DNA from: Paraspadella gotoi
Taxonomy: Eukaryota; Chaetognatha
Length of the DNA: 64,000 nt
Direction: 5' to 3'
NCBI GenBank assembly: GCA_051294375.1
Contig: CM119264.1
Span: 5,237,545 to 5,301,544, forward strand
Of the stretch, positions 45,995-59,140 are shown piece after piece. Position 1 is the first letter of the stretch. The number at the start of each line of letters is the position of its first letter. The position numbers and the translations under genes are program-made. The notes under the pieces are model-generated. The model did no database searches. It had not been told where the DNA came from and was given only the letters and a program-made list of their open reading frames with translations.

Positions 45995-46290
45995 CTATGA
46001 GTTAGCTGTGACTCTGTACGAAGCCGACGGGGCATAGAAATGGTATCGATATGAGATAGCAATGAAAAGAAAATGGCAGTGCGACGAAACGTAAAAAGAC
46101 GGAATCTAGAAAAGAAATGGCATCTTTTGGAGATGGTACCATGGATAAAGACGGCTTATCCCGAGGAAAGGTAATTGGTAACTTTCGAGGATGGCACTTA
46201 CTAGCTAAAGTAGCGCCTAAAGATGGCAGAGTCGGCACCTGCTACAGATGGCAACTCCCGGGGCCGCTTGGCTGAATCGTCGTCGACGCT
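45995..46290. repeat. Quasi-periodic GATGGCA words
   Basis: AAGATGGCA, AAATGGCA, GAGATGGTA and GGATGGCAC recur every 15-30 bp. This is a very degenerate minisatellite. A similar array in the other orientation (TTGCCATCT, CGCCGTCTC) lies at 28615-28705 and 28918-28945. Confidence 0.45.
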
Positions 46291-47999
46291 CAGANNNNNN
46301 NNNNNNNNNNNNNNNNNNNNNNNNNNNNNNNNNNNNNNNNNNNNNNNNNNNNNNNNNNNNNNNNNNNNNNNNNNNNNNNNNNNNNNNNNNNNNNNNNNNN
46401 NNNNNNNNNNNNNNNNNNNNNNNNNNNNNNNNNNNNNNNNNNNNNNNNNNNNNNNNNNNNNNNNNNNNNNNNNNNNNNNNNNNNNNNNNNNNNNNNNNNN
46501 NNNNNNNNNNNNNNNNNNNNNNNNNNNNNNNNNNNNNNNNNNNNNNNNNNNNNNNNNNNNNNNNNNNNNNNNNNNNNNNNNNNNNNNNNNNNNNNNNNNN
46601 NNNNNNNNNNNNNNNNNNNNNNNNNNNAGATATAAAAAAGAAAGGAAGCAAAAGATGGGATGTGTGAGAACGGGGGTGGTCGGCGTAATCTCGAAAGTGG
46701 AAGCGCATGTGAAGGATTATTGATCAATATGCGGCTTGGTAGAGACTAGAGATGAAAACCTTTAAATCGCGAGGAGCGGTTGATGGCTAACATAGAAACC
46801 TATTAAGAGGAGGCAGATAGCAAACGTAGAAATCTACTATGACATGGCAAGTGACAATCAAAAAACCTCTGGTAAAATTAGCGGATGTAAAAAAATCAAA
46901 GCTGCCGACGATTGAAAACTGGCGAAGGAGAATTTGACTTTAAGAACTAAAAGATGAAAAACTTTTGGGAAAAGATGATAATTCTCTGGCATCTAATGTC
47001 AAGGCTTTGTCGGCGTCGTCGTCTTGGTCGTCGTCTCTGTCATCGTCGTCGTCGTCGTCGGGTCTTCTATTGGAAAAANNNNNNNNNNNNNNNNNNNNNN
47101 NNNNNNNNNNNNNNNNNNNNNNNNNNNNNNNNNNNNNNNNNNNNNNNNNNNNNNNNNNNNNNNNNNNNNNNNNNNNNNNNNNNNNNNNNNNNNNNNNNNN
47201 NNNNNNNNNNNNNNNNNNNNNNNNNNNNNNNNNNNNNNNNNNNNNNNNNNNNNNNNNNNNNNNNNNNNNNNNNNNNNNNNNNNNNNNNNNNNNNNNNNNN
47301 NNNNNNNNNNNNNNNNNNNNNNNNNNNNNNNNNNNNNNNNNNNNNNNNNNNNNNNNNNNNNNNNNNNNNNNNNNNNNNNNNNNNNNNNNNNNNNNNNNNC
47401 GACGACGACGACGACGACGACGATAATGATGATGTCATTAATGACGACCGACACCGAAGATGGTGATAATGATAGTAACCATGACAATGATGACAACAGA
47501 CGACGACATTAATTAAAATTATGATTAATGTCATTGCGACGACAAAGATGACGGTTTCGCTGATGACAACCGAGGCTTCAGGTAAGACATCAATGACGTG
47601 AACTCAGTTGGAGATGAAGACGAAGATAATAATGATGATGGATGATGACGATGATGGCGACATTGACGACGTCATTTATGGCAACTATTAATAACAAAAA
47701 TGACGGTGACGGGAAGGATTTTAATGAGTGACAATAAACATCGACAGAGACGACGTTCCCGACCCAGATGACGACGACGACGACGACGACGACGACGANN
47801 NNNNNNNNNNNNNNNNNNNNNNNNNNNNNNNNNNNNNNNNNNNNNNNNNNNNNNNNNNNNNNNNNNNNNNNNNNNNNNNNNNNNNNNNNNNNNNNNNNNN
47901 NNNNNNNNNNNNNNNNNNNNNNNNNNNNNNNNNNNNNNNNNNNNNNNNNNNNNNNNNNNNNNCTAAACGCCGTCGTTGGAACTCGATTTCCTGTCGAAA

Positions 48000-48585
48000 T
48001 GATGGGATGAAAGAATGAAGGGGTGATAGAAGGATGGGGTGATAGAATGATGTGGTAATATGATGACAGGGTGATAGAGTGATGTAATAACAAGGTTGTT
48101 TTTTAGAAGACATTGCTATGAAATGATTGGGATGAAATGATGTAATGACACGGTGATGGAATGACATAAGGACAAGGTTGTTAGAGGACGGTGTTATGAC
48201 ATGATGGCGTGATGAAATTACGAGGCGATGGATTGATGTAATGACAAGGTGATGGGTGATGTAACGACAAGGTTGAGGACCGTGTGATACTGAGTGGTGG
48301 GATGATGAGATGACGTGCTGCTGGGATAATTGAATTATGTTAAGATGTGTGATTATTTGAGGTCAGGATTGTTAGATGACAAGCTGTTGGGATGACGGGA
48401 TGATTATTTGACGGGGAAAATGGGAAATCCTGATGACAGGATGATCGATGATGGGTTAATAAAAAAGACTCGATACAATTGTATAATTGAGGACGAAATG
48501 ATTAAATAATCGGATACGAAGTTTATTGAAAGGACGAAATGACAAAATAATCGCCTGATGAGATTATCAAGTGAATGATTGATGA
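48000..48585. repeat. Degenerate GATGA-rich minisatellite
   Basis: Units like GGGTGATAGAATGATGT and GATGAAATGATGTAATGACAAGG recur with an irregular 14-30 bp period up to the gap at 48586. Confidence 0.7.
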
Positions 48586-48687
48586 NNNNNNNNNNNNNNN
48601 NNNNNNNNNNNNNNNNNNNNNNNNNNNNNNNNNNNNNNNNNNNNNNNNNNNNNNNNNNNNNNNNNNNNNNNNNNNNNNNNNNNNNNN

Positions 48688-48718
<31 letters not shown>

Positions 48719-48722
48719 CTCT
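48688..48722. repeat. (CTTT)n microsatellite beside a gap
   Basis: Tetranucleotide tract emerging from the gap at 48586-48687. Confidence 0.85.
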
Positions 48723-48860
48723 TTTCCCTCGATTCGACAAACGCTTTCACATTCAAACTTTATGATCAATTTTATTTACGACTTCGCCTTTGTGATTAAA
48801 TGTCGACTAGAAAAATCAAATGTAAGCATTGATCCAAGCATAAAAGAAAATGATTGTGTT

Positions 48861-48995
48861 TGAAAATGGTACAAACTTATTCATTTATTTAAAAAATGAG
48901 CTATCTTGTCCCTGACTTAGGACAGGCTATGGCGGATTAAAATTTAATAACAGTTGTTGTCTTTCAAAAAAATAATACTGTAATCTTTTTATCTT
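48861..48995 (+). repeat. Dispersed repeat, third copy
   Basis: GAAAATGGTACAAACTTATTC, then AGCTATCTTGTCCCTGACTTAGGACAGGC and a TAATACTG/TTTATCTT tail; related to 29221-29345. The GTCC...GGAC hairpin arms are intact here. Confidence 0.75.
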
Positions 48996-49139
48996 AAAAC
49001 TTTGCAATCCGTCGATGCAGCGAATCTCCGTCGCCAAATCGGCGGGAAAGATGGCGCTCCGACGAAATCAGAAAAAAACAAAGAGAAAAAAAAAAGAGCA
49101 AACGCCGAAAAAAAAAATCTCTGGAGAGAAGACAGATGC

Positions 49140-49442
49140 TGAGTCAGCGATAGAGGGATAGTGGAGATGGGAGCGAGATGGGAGAGAGATGGTGGAGATG
49201 GGAGAGAGATGGGAGACAGATGGGAGAGAGATGGTGGTGATGGGTGAGAGATGGAAAAAAGATGTGATAGTGATTGGACAAAGTAGGGAGAGAAATGGTG
49301 GATATTAGAAAGAGATAGATAATGTACAGATGATATAGATTGAGATGGTGGAAAGATGATAAAGAGATGAAAGAGATGATAGAAGAGAGATGGCAGATAG
49401 AAGACAGATGGTATAGAGATGGAAGAGAGATGAGAGAACTAC
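49140..49442. repeat. GATGGGAGAGA-type purine minisatellite
   Basis: Units GAGATGGGAGAGAGATGGTG recur, decaying rightwards into the gap at 49443-49524. On the minus strand they translate as Ser/Leu/His/Pro-rich frames. Confidence 0.8.
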
Positions 49443-49715
49443 NNNNNNNNNNNNNNNNNNNNNNNNNNNNNNNNNNNNNNNNNNNNNNNNNNNNNNNNNN
49501 NNNNNNNNNNNNNNNNNNNNNNNNCGGCGGCGGCGGCGGCGGCAGAAAGGGTTGGGGCGAATTCAAGTCTTTTCATTCGGGTTCAAACACAAACTCTTTC
49601 TACCAACGTTTTACCCTTTTTTTCTGTCGCTGATGTTGAAATGAGGTGCGACGTTTTCGCATATCCGAGTCTCGCTCTCTCTCTTCTCTCTCTCTCTCAT
49701 CCTCTCTTCTACGTC

Positions 49716-49746
<31 letters not shown>

Positions 49747-50374
49747 TATCCTCTCATCTCTTCTCTCTACCTCTAATCTATCTCAACTCCTCTATCTCAT
49801 TCTTGCCTTTTTCTCTCTCTGACGCTACCCTTTTAGTAAGCTCGGATTTAAAATGGGAGTGAAATGAAAATAGTTGTTATAACCCTCAACTGACTGACTA
49901 TTATTGATATTTGTTCTTTTCAATAGTTAGAAAATTCCCTGACGTTTATGTTCAAATTAAGAATACTTTACACCATATCAACTGGTGCAGTTGACTTGCA
50001 GAATATAGTTTTTGCAACTTGTTTTCCCTCATATTTGATACTTTAATTTTTAACTCATTGTGAAAAAAATTGAGCCGAACATTTTAATTTCTTTTATTAG
50101 TTTATTTAATGTCTTGAAAGCATGTAAAGCAATTTTTAGCATTATATTTAAAGTTATTTAAAGTAAGGTAACAAGATTTTGGTAGATGTTTGTTTTCCTT
50201 TTTTTTTTTTGGACGCTAGAATTTTTATTTTCTTTTAGAAAATTAACTAGAAAAAATATAAAATGAAAAAAGTGTGAAAAAGTTTTTGACAGTCCGATTG
50301 CTTAAGAACATACAGCGTCTATATTTGTAAGATGAACCCAAGTTTTTCAACATTTCATTTTTTATTATAAATAT

Positions 50375-50471
50375 AATAGTAATTGATCTTTTCATTTCAT
50401 TTGAAATCTGTTTATATATCTCATTATAGATCTCTTTTTATCCCTCTATCTAAATTATACGTACGTGAAGG

Positions 50472-50518
<47 letters not shown>

Positions 50519-51604
50519 CTCTCACCTCACAAAAGAAAGAACAAAAGGCTGCTCACTTAGTCATACAGGTGTGGTCTTCTGTGATATTCCATTGTGTGAC
50601 CGTGAATTTTCGGGATGGAATTCGCCCGACGAAGCGCTTTATTTAAAAGCTTTTGTCGTGATGGTTTTTTTTCCTGTTGTTGTTGTTGTTGTAGCTGTTG
50701 TCGTCGTCGTTCGGAAAGGTAAATTTATGCGTGGTGCTTCATTTGCGAAACTCGCTTTCACCTCAACAAAAAAAAACCTCTAATGAAGGGAGAGGCGTTT
50801 TTTTCTTTCTCTTTTTCTTCCTTTCTCTTTATGTATATGTATCTCTCTCTCGCTCTCTCTCTCTTTCTCTCCTCTCTTCTTTCTCTTCTTCTTTCTCTTA
50901 TGTTATATCTCTCTCCGTTCTCTCGTCTTTCTCTTCTCTCTCCTTTCTCTCTCTTTCTCCTCTTCTCCGCCTTTCTGCGCTCCACTTCCTTCCTCTCTTC
51001 TCTCTCTTCTCTCTCTCTCTCTCCTTCTTCTTTTTGTTTTCTCTCTTTTTATTTCCTTTTTTTTCTTTTCTTCTCAGCCGTTCTCATTCCTTCTTTTTTC
51101 ACCGTCCATCGCCTTTTAACCGACCTTTCCTGGAACCGATGCGGTTGCTTTAGAACCGAATCCTGCGTCTAAAATGGCGCTAGGAATGGGCACCGGAAAA
51201 TGATGGGCCCAGAAACCGGCGAGCAGAGTTCCAGTGATCACGTTGACATCTCACGTTCTGACGTTTAATTCTGGTTAAGTAACCCGCTTTGTCCATCCTC
51301 ACTCCCTTTTGTTTTATATTTCCTAAACGCTTATTTCTTATCGATTTTTTTTATTTACTAAATTTCTCTATTTGTCGTTTTTCGCTTCTTTGTTTATCAC
51401 CAATTTTCATTTTCATTTCTTTCTTCTGTTCGTTTCCTTCTATTTTTTCTATTCGTCCTTTCATTTTCCGCGATCCTATTTCCCTACTTTCCCGCTAATT
51501 TTGTTTCTTTCTTGCCACCCAAAAAACCTCGAGGGGATGAGTTTTGGGGGGAGAATTGACCGACTCGCGTCACAAATGAGAGAGATGAGAGAGAAGAGAG
51601 AGAG

Positions 51605-51648
<44 letters not shown>

Positions 51649-53105
51649 GGAGAGAGAGAGCTCTTCTTTAGGCAGGACGCGAAGACCAAATGTTTTTTTT
51701 CTNNNNNNNNNNNNNNNNNNNNNNNNNTATTTCTGCAGTTTCTAAAATGTAGTTGTTAAACAAAAGTCCGTTACTTAAAAAAATAAATGCGACGCCAAGC
51801 GCCTAGATTTAAATTAAACTTTTAAAAAAATATAAAAAGGCAGTTAATAATAATCTTTAGGAAGACTTAATGGCTTTCGCCGGGATGGTGGTGAGAGCCA
51901 AGGGTGTCGCGTGTCAAGGACGCAATTAAAAAACCNNNNNNNNNNNNNNNNNNNNNNNNNNNNNNNNNNNNNNNNNNNNNNNNNNNNNNNNNNNNNNNNN
52001 NNNNNNNNNNNNNNNNNNNNNNNNNNNNNNNNNNNNNNNNNNNNNNNNNNNNNNNNNNNNNNNNNNNNNNNNNNNNNNNNNNNNNNNNNNNNNNNNNNNN
52101 NNNNNNNNNNNNNNNNNNNNNNNNNNNNNNNNNNNNNNNNNNNNNNNNNNNNNNNNNNNNNNNNNNNNNNNNNNNNNNNNNNNNNNNNNNNNNNNNNNNN
52201 NNNNNNNNNNNNNNNNNNNNNNNNNNNNNNNNNNNNNNNNNNNNNNNNNNNNNNNNNNNNNNNNNNNNNNNNNNNNNNNNNNNNNNNNNNNNNNNNNNNN
52301 NNNNNNNNNNNNNNNNNNNNNNNNNACTGACAACAGAGATGTGAATGTGGACAATAAGATCACGGTGGATGAGAACATCAGTGTGGTCGATGAGCCCGCT
52401 CCGTGTTTGAGATTTGAAAACAAAAGAAGAAAAAATAAGAAAATAAAATTGATTTCTTTNNNNNNNNNNCGTTTCGAGTTTCGACTCAAATGTGTCATCT
52501 CTAATGGGAAGAGAGAAAATTCGCGTCGCTGATCGTAACTCGATTCGGATTTCTGTGATTTCAATGTGAAGAGAAAATATGGGGATGAATGTTAAAAAAA
52601 AATAAAAACAGGAAATAGAATTAAAACTATATAAAACAATTTAAAAAGTAATAATCAAAAGTGAAATCTNNNNNNNNNNNNNNNNNNNNNNNNNNNNNNN
52701 NNNNNNNNNNNNNNNNNNNNNNNNNNNNNNNNNNNNNNNNNNNNNNNNNNNNNNNNNNNNNNNNNNNNNNNNNNNNNNNNNNNNNNNNNNNNNNNNNNNN
52801 NCTATATAAAACAATTTAAAAAGTAATAATCAAAAGTGAAGGTTTCTTAAAGGCGATAAAAGCTGAAGGAAAAATCTGAAAAACATTATCATTATTCGAA
52901 AAAACAAAGAAACAAAAGACAAAACGAACGAAAAGGATATTAAAAAAGGGAAAAAAATTAAAAAGGAGAAAAAGAAAAGAATCAAAGGCGGATTCACTCG
53001 GACGTTTCATCAATTGTTCTCAAAGAAAAATTCTTTCACCGATTAATCACACAATCCGCATTTCCAACAGCTTTGTCATCCACTGTCTCCCCCCCTCGCG
53101 TCTCT
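50375..53105. repeat. Direct duplication, left copy (gapped)
   Basis: Same order as 55283-57993. Anchors: TCATTTCATTTGAAAT (50394/55302), TAAATTATACGTAC (50451/55361), ACAAAAGAAAGAACAAAAGG-like words (50529/55457), CCGATGCG (51136/56027), ACCTCGAGGGGAT (51526/56383), GACGCCAAGCGCC-like words (51790/56911), ATCACGGTGGATGAGAACAT (52358/57417) and AACAGCTTTGTCATCCACTG (53067/57957). It contains gaps at 51703-51727, 51936-52325, 52460-52469 and 52670-52801, which the right copy fills. Confidence 0.9.
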
Positions 53106-55280
53106 CTCTCCGCGGTACGGACGGAATTATCGGCGGCGCGGACGGAACGGGCGGCGGCGGAGGCGCGCCTGGCGGCGACAGAATAAACAGCGGGCCGGGC
53201 CGGCGGCGGCAATAGTGGTTCTGTTCGATTCTTGCTTTCTCCTCTTTTTTCTCAAGTTAAGTCCCTCATGAGCTTGATTAAATTATCTTCCTCTTCTTTT
53301 CTTTCCTCCCTTTCCTTTCTCCCTCACCGTAGTAATGATCGATTTTGGCACCGTAGTTTCCGTGCGGAAGAGTCTTCAACGTGCGTCGCGGCGATCGGGG
53401 CGCTCCTCATCATGACGAGTTTCGGACGATCTGGGCGTTCCTCGACGCCGGCGTTCGACGATCGGGCACTCGCTCGACATGGACGTCCGCTTCGGCGACT
53501 CACGATGCTCCGACGTGACGCCTTCGTACGACCACCGTTCCGATCTACAGAAACAGGTCTTCTTCAAGAGCTGTCTCACTAATTCGTGATAATCTCTCTT
53601 TCACTGCTCCTTTCTTTCTTTTTCAATAGCCTTTGTTGAAATTCGAATTCTATCGCTTTTCTCTCTTTCCTCCGCTTCTCTCATTTTCCTCTTTTCTCTT
53701 ACGGACTCCTTAATTTTCGCCTTCCAAAGCTTCCTCCTCTTCTCTGCTTTCACGTTCTACTCTTTTTCTCTCATTTCTCAATTTTATCTTTCTTTTCGCT
53801 TCCTCAATGCACGACGCTCATTCTTCAATCTCTCTAGTCCAGAACACCAACCTCTGCGGATCGTCTCGCGAGACGATTCGAGTGGACTTCGTTACGAGAC
53901 GCCCTCCAGCTTCGACGATACGCTGGCTGTTCGATGGCTTAAAATACGCGTAGATGCCTTCGGGCGAGATTTCGGCGACTGTGTAGACTGAAGGGACGTC
54001 GCTACAATGCTCGACGCGAGGACTCGGAAGCTGTGACCTCGGCGAGGGGTTCTAGGAAACTGAGGGTGGTCGCGGTGGATAGCTGGACAGAAGCGCGCAT
54101 CACGTGACGATCCGAGTCGTGGTAGGAACTGTTCTATATATCTATCTTTCCTCAACTATATCCCTCAACCTCTCCTCTCAGTTCACAATGGGACCGCGGC
54201 CTCTCTCTCAGGCTCCCACCAACTAATATAGGGCGTTGCGCCTTAAAGGCCCCACGATACCCGAACAATTCAAGGATTATCATTCCTAACAGTTGCGTTA
54301 ACACGACTCGCTGTTTCAAGAGTTGCATACAGGGCTCACGTGATAAATACGTCGGACAGGCTCTCTCCAATGCCTGCCATTGTCCGGGCAGGATCGCGCG
54401 AGCCCATTTCGACACCTTGACCAGAGCTGTCGACCGCCCTACACCTCCACTGGGAACTTTGGCTATTCGTCATAAAGCTTTGTGAATTATCTAGTTCGTT
54501 TTGTTAATTCTCTTTTCGAACCTTTCGTACACCTCGTTTCATTTTGATTTATGTGTTATTTAAAAAACCCTTTCAAAATTAGCCAAAGTTCCATCGTCGC
54601 CACCGTGCGATGATGCTTTTTTTGTAACTCCGTTGCGTAGGCTTCTGCTTCGGCGTGTGCTCCGACTTAATTGACCCGGTCACAATAGACCGGCCCTGAT
54701 AGCAGTGAAAAATGTTGGCACCGCAGGGCCCTTATCGGCGGCTCCGCGTTCCTCCAAACTCCTCAGTCGGTTCACAGCTTAGAACGCGAACAAGGTTATG
54801 TTATTATTTAGGACCCAGTTCTCGGAATCCAAAGTCTCCCAAGTCCAGGTTGCTTTCTGGCGTATTTTTATTTTAATTAAATAGTTTGTTGAGTTAGTTT
54901 AATTTATATTCCCGTGAAGATTACAAGTCTTTTTAATATTTAGTACTGTTTAACGCCTCAGCCTAAAAAGTCCCTATTGATGAATATTCACTGTCAGTAC
55001 GAATTGATTTGATGTTTAATCCCCATGTAGAATGGATTGTAGTGTTAAAGACCTTCAAAGCAAAGTAAATTATCAAACAATAAATAATCATTTCTCATCT
55101 CAATATCATAACTTGGTGACTTCATCCGGGGAGTGGTTTTTTTGTTTTCCCTTCGTCCGTAAGCTGGAGCTTCCTGGCGTCGCGTAAACAGTACTTGAGA
55201 TTTTTAACTCCTTGACTACAATAAACAAATGATCGTTGTTTTACGATATGACGCCAAGTCGCTCGCTCGTACGACCTCTC
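53106..55280. other. Spacer between duplicate copies, no gene recognised
   Basis: Starts with CpG-dense DNA (53110-53220, CGGCGG units), then mixed sequence with balanced composition and frames below 120 codons on both strands. A perfect 16-bp palindrome with TCTCGCGAGA at its core lies at 53861-53876. No domain recognised. Confidence 0.5.
53861..53876. promoter_or_regulatory. TCTCGCGAGA palindrome
   Basis: TCGTCTCGCGAGACGA is a perfect palindrome. Its core is the CGCG promoter element known in vertebrates as the BANP target. Its role in this organism is unknown and no gene start is visible beside it. Confidence 0.3.
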
Positions 55281-55282
55281 TT

Positions 55283-55381
55283 ACAGTAATGTGATCTTTT
55301 TCATTTCATTTGAAATTCTGTTTATATATCTCATTATAATCTTCTTTTTATCCCTCTATCTAAATTATACGTACACTGAAG

Positions 55382-55436
<55 letters not shown>

Positions 55437-56427
55437 TTCTTTCTCTCACCTCACAAAGAAAGAACAAAAGGCTCTACTTAGTCATACAGGTGTGGTCTTC
55501 TGTGATATTCCATTGGTGTTAACGTGAATTTTCCTCGCAGGAATTCGCCGACGAAGCGCTTTTTATTTTAAAGCTTTTGTTTCTGGATGCGCGCTCTCTC
55601 TCTTTCCTGTTGTTTGTTGTTGTATGTAGCTGTTGTCGTTCGTCGTTCGGAAATGGTAAATTTAGCGTTGGTGCTTCATTTGCCGAAAACTCGCTTTCAC
55701 CTCCAACAAAAAAAAAAAGCTCTAATGAAGGGGAACGGGCGTTTTCTTCTTTTCTTCTTCCTCTCTTATTATGTACCTCTTCCTTCTCTCTCTCTTCTGC
55801 TATTACATCTCTCTCTCTTTCTCTCTCATCTCTTTCTCCCTTTTTCCTTCCTGCCCTCTCTCTCTCTCCTCGCTCTCCTCTCTCCTTCTCCTCTCTCTTC
55901 CTCTCCCTCCTCCTCTCTCTCTCCTCTTCTCCTTTTTTCTCTTTTTATTCCTTTTTTTTCTTTTCTTTCTCATCCTTTATTCCTTCTTTTTTCCCTCCAT
56001 CGCCTCTTTTAACCGACTCTTTCCTGACCGATGCGTTGCTTAGAAACGAATCTGCGTCTAAAAATGGCGCTGAGATGGCACCGGAAAATGAGGGCCAGAA
56101 ACGCGAGAGCAGGTTTCCAGCTAATCACGTGACTTCACGTTTCTGAGTTAATTCTGGTTAAGTAACGCCTATTTTCCTCATCCTCTATCCTTTTTTTTAT
56201 TTTCCTAACGCTATTTTCTTATCGATTTCTTTTTATTACTAAATTTCTCTATTTCGTTTTTCGCTCTTTGTTTTCCAATTTCTTTCATTTCTTTCTCTGT
56301 TCGTTTCTTCTATTTTTCTATTCGTCTCTTATTTTCCCTCCTTATTTTCCTACTTCCCCTATTTTGTTTCTTGCCCCCAAAACCTCGAGGGGATTGAGTT
56401 TTGGGAAAATTGACCGACTCGCGTCAC

Positions 56428-56466
<39 letters not shown>

Positions 56467-56482
56467 GAGAGACGAGAGAGAC

Positions 56483-56513
<31 letters not shown>

Positions 56514-57993
56514 CTTTCTTTAGGCAAGGACGGAAGACCAAATGGTTTTTTTTCTAAATGTTCGTGACAATTTGGGGAGAAGCGCGTTTGACCAGCCGGA
56601 GACGAAAATGGAACATCCTGCCCAAAACAATTTAAGGGGACGAACGACTTCGACGACGACGACGACGACGACGACGGTAACTGCTAAGGGTTTATCTTCC
56701 TTTTTTCTTGGGCTCACGGTCGTCCATGTTCACTGGGAATAACTTTGTCATCCAGACGTTTTCAATACCCACGTTGTTAATGAAGATATTTTAAGCATGT
56801 TTGCGCATGCCAAGATATATTCAAAAGATAAATCGAAATATTTCGTTTTATATTTCTGCGCAGTTTCTAAAATTAGTTGTTACAAAAAAGTCCGTTACTT
56901 AAAAAATAAATGCGACGCCCAAGCGCCTAGATTTAAATTAAACTTTCGAAAAAAAAAAATATTAAAAGAGGCCAGTTAATAATAATCTTTAGGAAGAACT
57001 TAATGGCTTTCGCCGGGATGGTGGGAGAGCCAAGGGTGTCGCGCTGTCAAGGACGCAAATTAAAAAACCATTAAGTCGGGACGTAAAATCACCAACGAGA
57101 GGACGCTACTATCTCGAGAATCGAGAAAAATCGTCTCGGGTTCTCGAAAACAAAAGGCGTCGAGTTTAATTTTGAGAGAAAATATTGCGTTTAAATATTA
57201 TGAGCGAATCTGTAAATGCTTGACAAGCAAAAACAAGTAGGAATTTACAACAATCATCGTGAAGTGAAAGTCTGAAAATGTGACGAGAGGAGAGAGAAAA
57301 ATGAAAGAACAAATAAAAGAAACCACGGAAAGCTTAATTACAAAAACAGATGAAAAATTAAGAATTTAGAGAAAAAAAAAAAAACTGACAACAGAGATGT
57401 GAATGTGGATAATAAGATCACGGTGGATGAGAACATCAGTGTGGTCGATGAGCCCGCTCCGTGTTTGAGATTGAAAACAAAAGAAGAAAAAATAAGAAAA
57501 TAAAATTGATTTCTTTTTTAACTTTTCGCTTCGATTTCGACTCAAATGTGTCATCTCTAATGGGACGAGAGGAAAATTCGCGTCGCTGATCGTAAACTCG
57601 ATTTCGGATTTCTGTGATTTCAATGTGAAGAGAAAATATTGGGGATGAATGTGAAAAAAAAAAAAAAAACAGGAAATAGAATTAAACTATATAAAACAAT
57701 TTAAAAAGTAATAATCAAAAGTGAAGGTTTCTTAAAGGCGATAAAAGCTGAAGGAAAAATCTGAAAAACATTTATCATTATTCGAAAAAAACAAAGAAAC
57801 AAAAGACAAAACGAAAGAAAAAGATATTAAAAAAGGGAAAAAAATTAAAAAGGAGAAAAAGAAAGGAACAAAAAGGCGGATTCACTCGGACTTTTCATCA
57901 ATTGTTCTCAATAAAGAAAAAATTCTTTCAACGATTAATCACACAATCCGCATTTCCAACAGCTTTGTCATCCACTGTCTCCCCCGCCTCGCG
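55283..57993. repeat. Direct duplication, right copy
   Basis: Gap-free partner of 50375-53105. Its (CT)n and (GA)n tracts (55384-55440, 56431-56515) match those of the left copy. Several small insertions in the first half (for example at 55585-55600) suggest noise on this side too. Confidence 0.9.
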
Positions 57994-58021
57994 TCTCTCT
58001 CTCTCTCTCTCTCTCTCTCTA

Positions 58022-58069
<48 letters not shown>

Positions 58070-58082
58070 TCTCTCTCTCTCT
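57993..58082. repeat. (CT)n microsatellite
   Basis: Interrupted CT tract where similarity between the two duplicate copies ends. Faces (GA)n at 58282-58377. Confidence 0.9.
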
Positions 58083-58281
58083 TATATCGATAAATTAGAC
58101 ATAAAAACCGTGGCGTTTTTATTCCAAATCGCAGGATTGATTCCATCTCCTCGTTTTATTCATCAATGTTCTGACTACTCACGGACTCACGTCCCCCTCA
58201 CCGCCCCTTTCATTTTCCGACCCATAAATCACGAGTTCCGAGTCAACGGACGCTTTTCAAGGGAAATACATGTGATGGAAC

Positions 58282-58356
<75 letters not shown>

Positions 58357-58377
58357 AGAGAGAGAGAAGAGAGAGAG
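58282..58377. repeat. (GA)n microsatellite
   Basis: Interrupted GA tract, complementary to 57993-58082 across a 200-bp spacer. Confidence 0.9.
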
Positions 58378-58459
58378 TGAATGAGTCTGAGGAAGGTAGA
58401 AAGAGGAAACAAAAAAAGAGAGAAAGAAAACTAGGAAGATAGAGGATAGAGACATACTA

Positions 58460-58575
58460 GAAAGAAAGAAAGAAAGAAAAAGAAAAGAAAGAAAAAAGAA
58501 AGAAAGAAAGAAAGAAAGAAAAGAAAGAAAGAAAGAAAGAAAAGAAAGAAAAAGAAAGAAAAGAAAAAAAAAAAA
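58460..58575. repeat. (GAAA)n microsatellite
   Basis: AAAG units ending in an A run. Confidence 0.9.
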
Positions 58576-58760
58576 ACCGATCCGAAGAAATGAAAAATCC
58601 AAAAATCGAAACAATGAGGTTAAAAGTGAAATTGGAAAAAGATAGTTGGAGTCTGCGACAGAAGACAGAGAAAAAAAAATTCTTCGCGAAGAAAAAGAAA
58701 ACTTCCATTATCTCGTCTTACTGGTCGGAGAGAAAATTCAGAATAATTCCGGGAAAAAGG

Positions 58761-58765
<5 letters not shown>

Positions 58766-58853
<88 letters not shown>
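58766..58853. repeat. (GA)44 microsatellite
   Basis: Near-perfect 88-bp GA tract. Confidence 0.95.
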
Positions 58854-58857
<4 letters not shown>

Positions 58858-59140
58858 ATTAATGAAGTATGAAATTTAAAGAGAGCGATAATTAAAAATG
58901 TTACGTTTGATTATAGAACGGGATACAGTTTACACTAGAGATTAATTTTTTTTCCATGTAAAGGAAAAAGGTCAAAAGCTCTCTCTTCTCTCTCTCTCTC
59001 TCTCTTTCTCTCTTTCTTTCTTTCTTTCTTTCTTTCTTCTCTTTTTCTATCTTTTTTTTTCTTTTTTTTTTCTCTTANNNNNNNNNNNNNNNNNNNNNNN
59101 NNTTTCTTTCTTTCCGTGCCACTTTCTTCCATGCCGCAAC

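Larger units (their letters stand above)
43796..48110. repeat. Giant palindrome, right arm (gapped)
   Basis: Cleaner partner of the left arm, with gaps at 45606-45793, 46295-46627, 47089-47399 and 47799-47962. It opens with about 70 bp of the minisatellite in reverse complement. It contains the foldback element (44640-45440) and TCG/CGA tracts at the edges of the 47-kb gaps. Similarity to the left arm stops near 48110. Confidence 0.85.

Noticed and set aside
46217-47534. Long frames at 46.2-47.5 kb
   Set aside because: Almost entirely runs of N, plus CGA-repeat Asp/Thr/Arg stretches.
52341-52532. 63-codon plus frame
   Set aside because: Lies in the duplicated block and contains N; the partner copy at 57.4 kb does not keep the frame.
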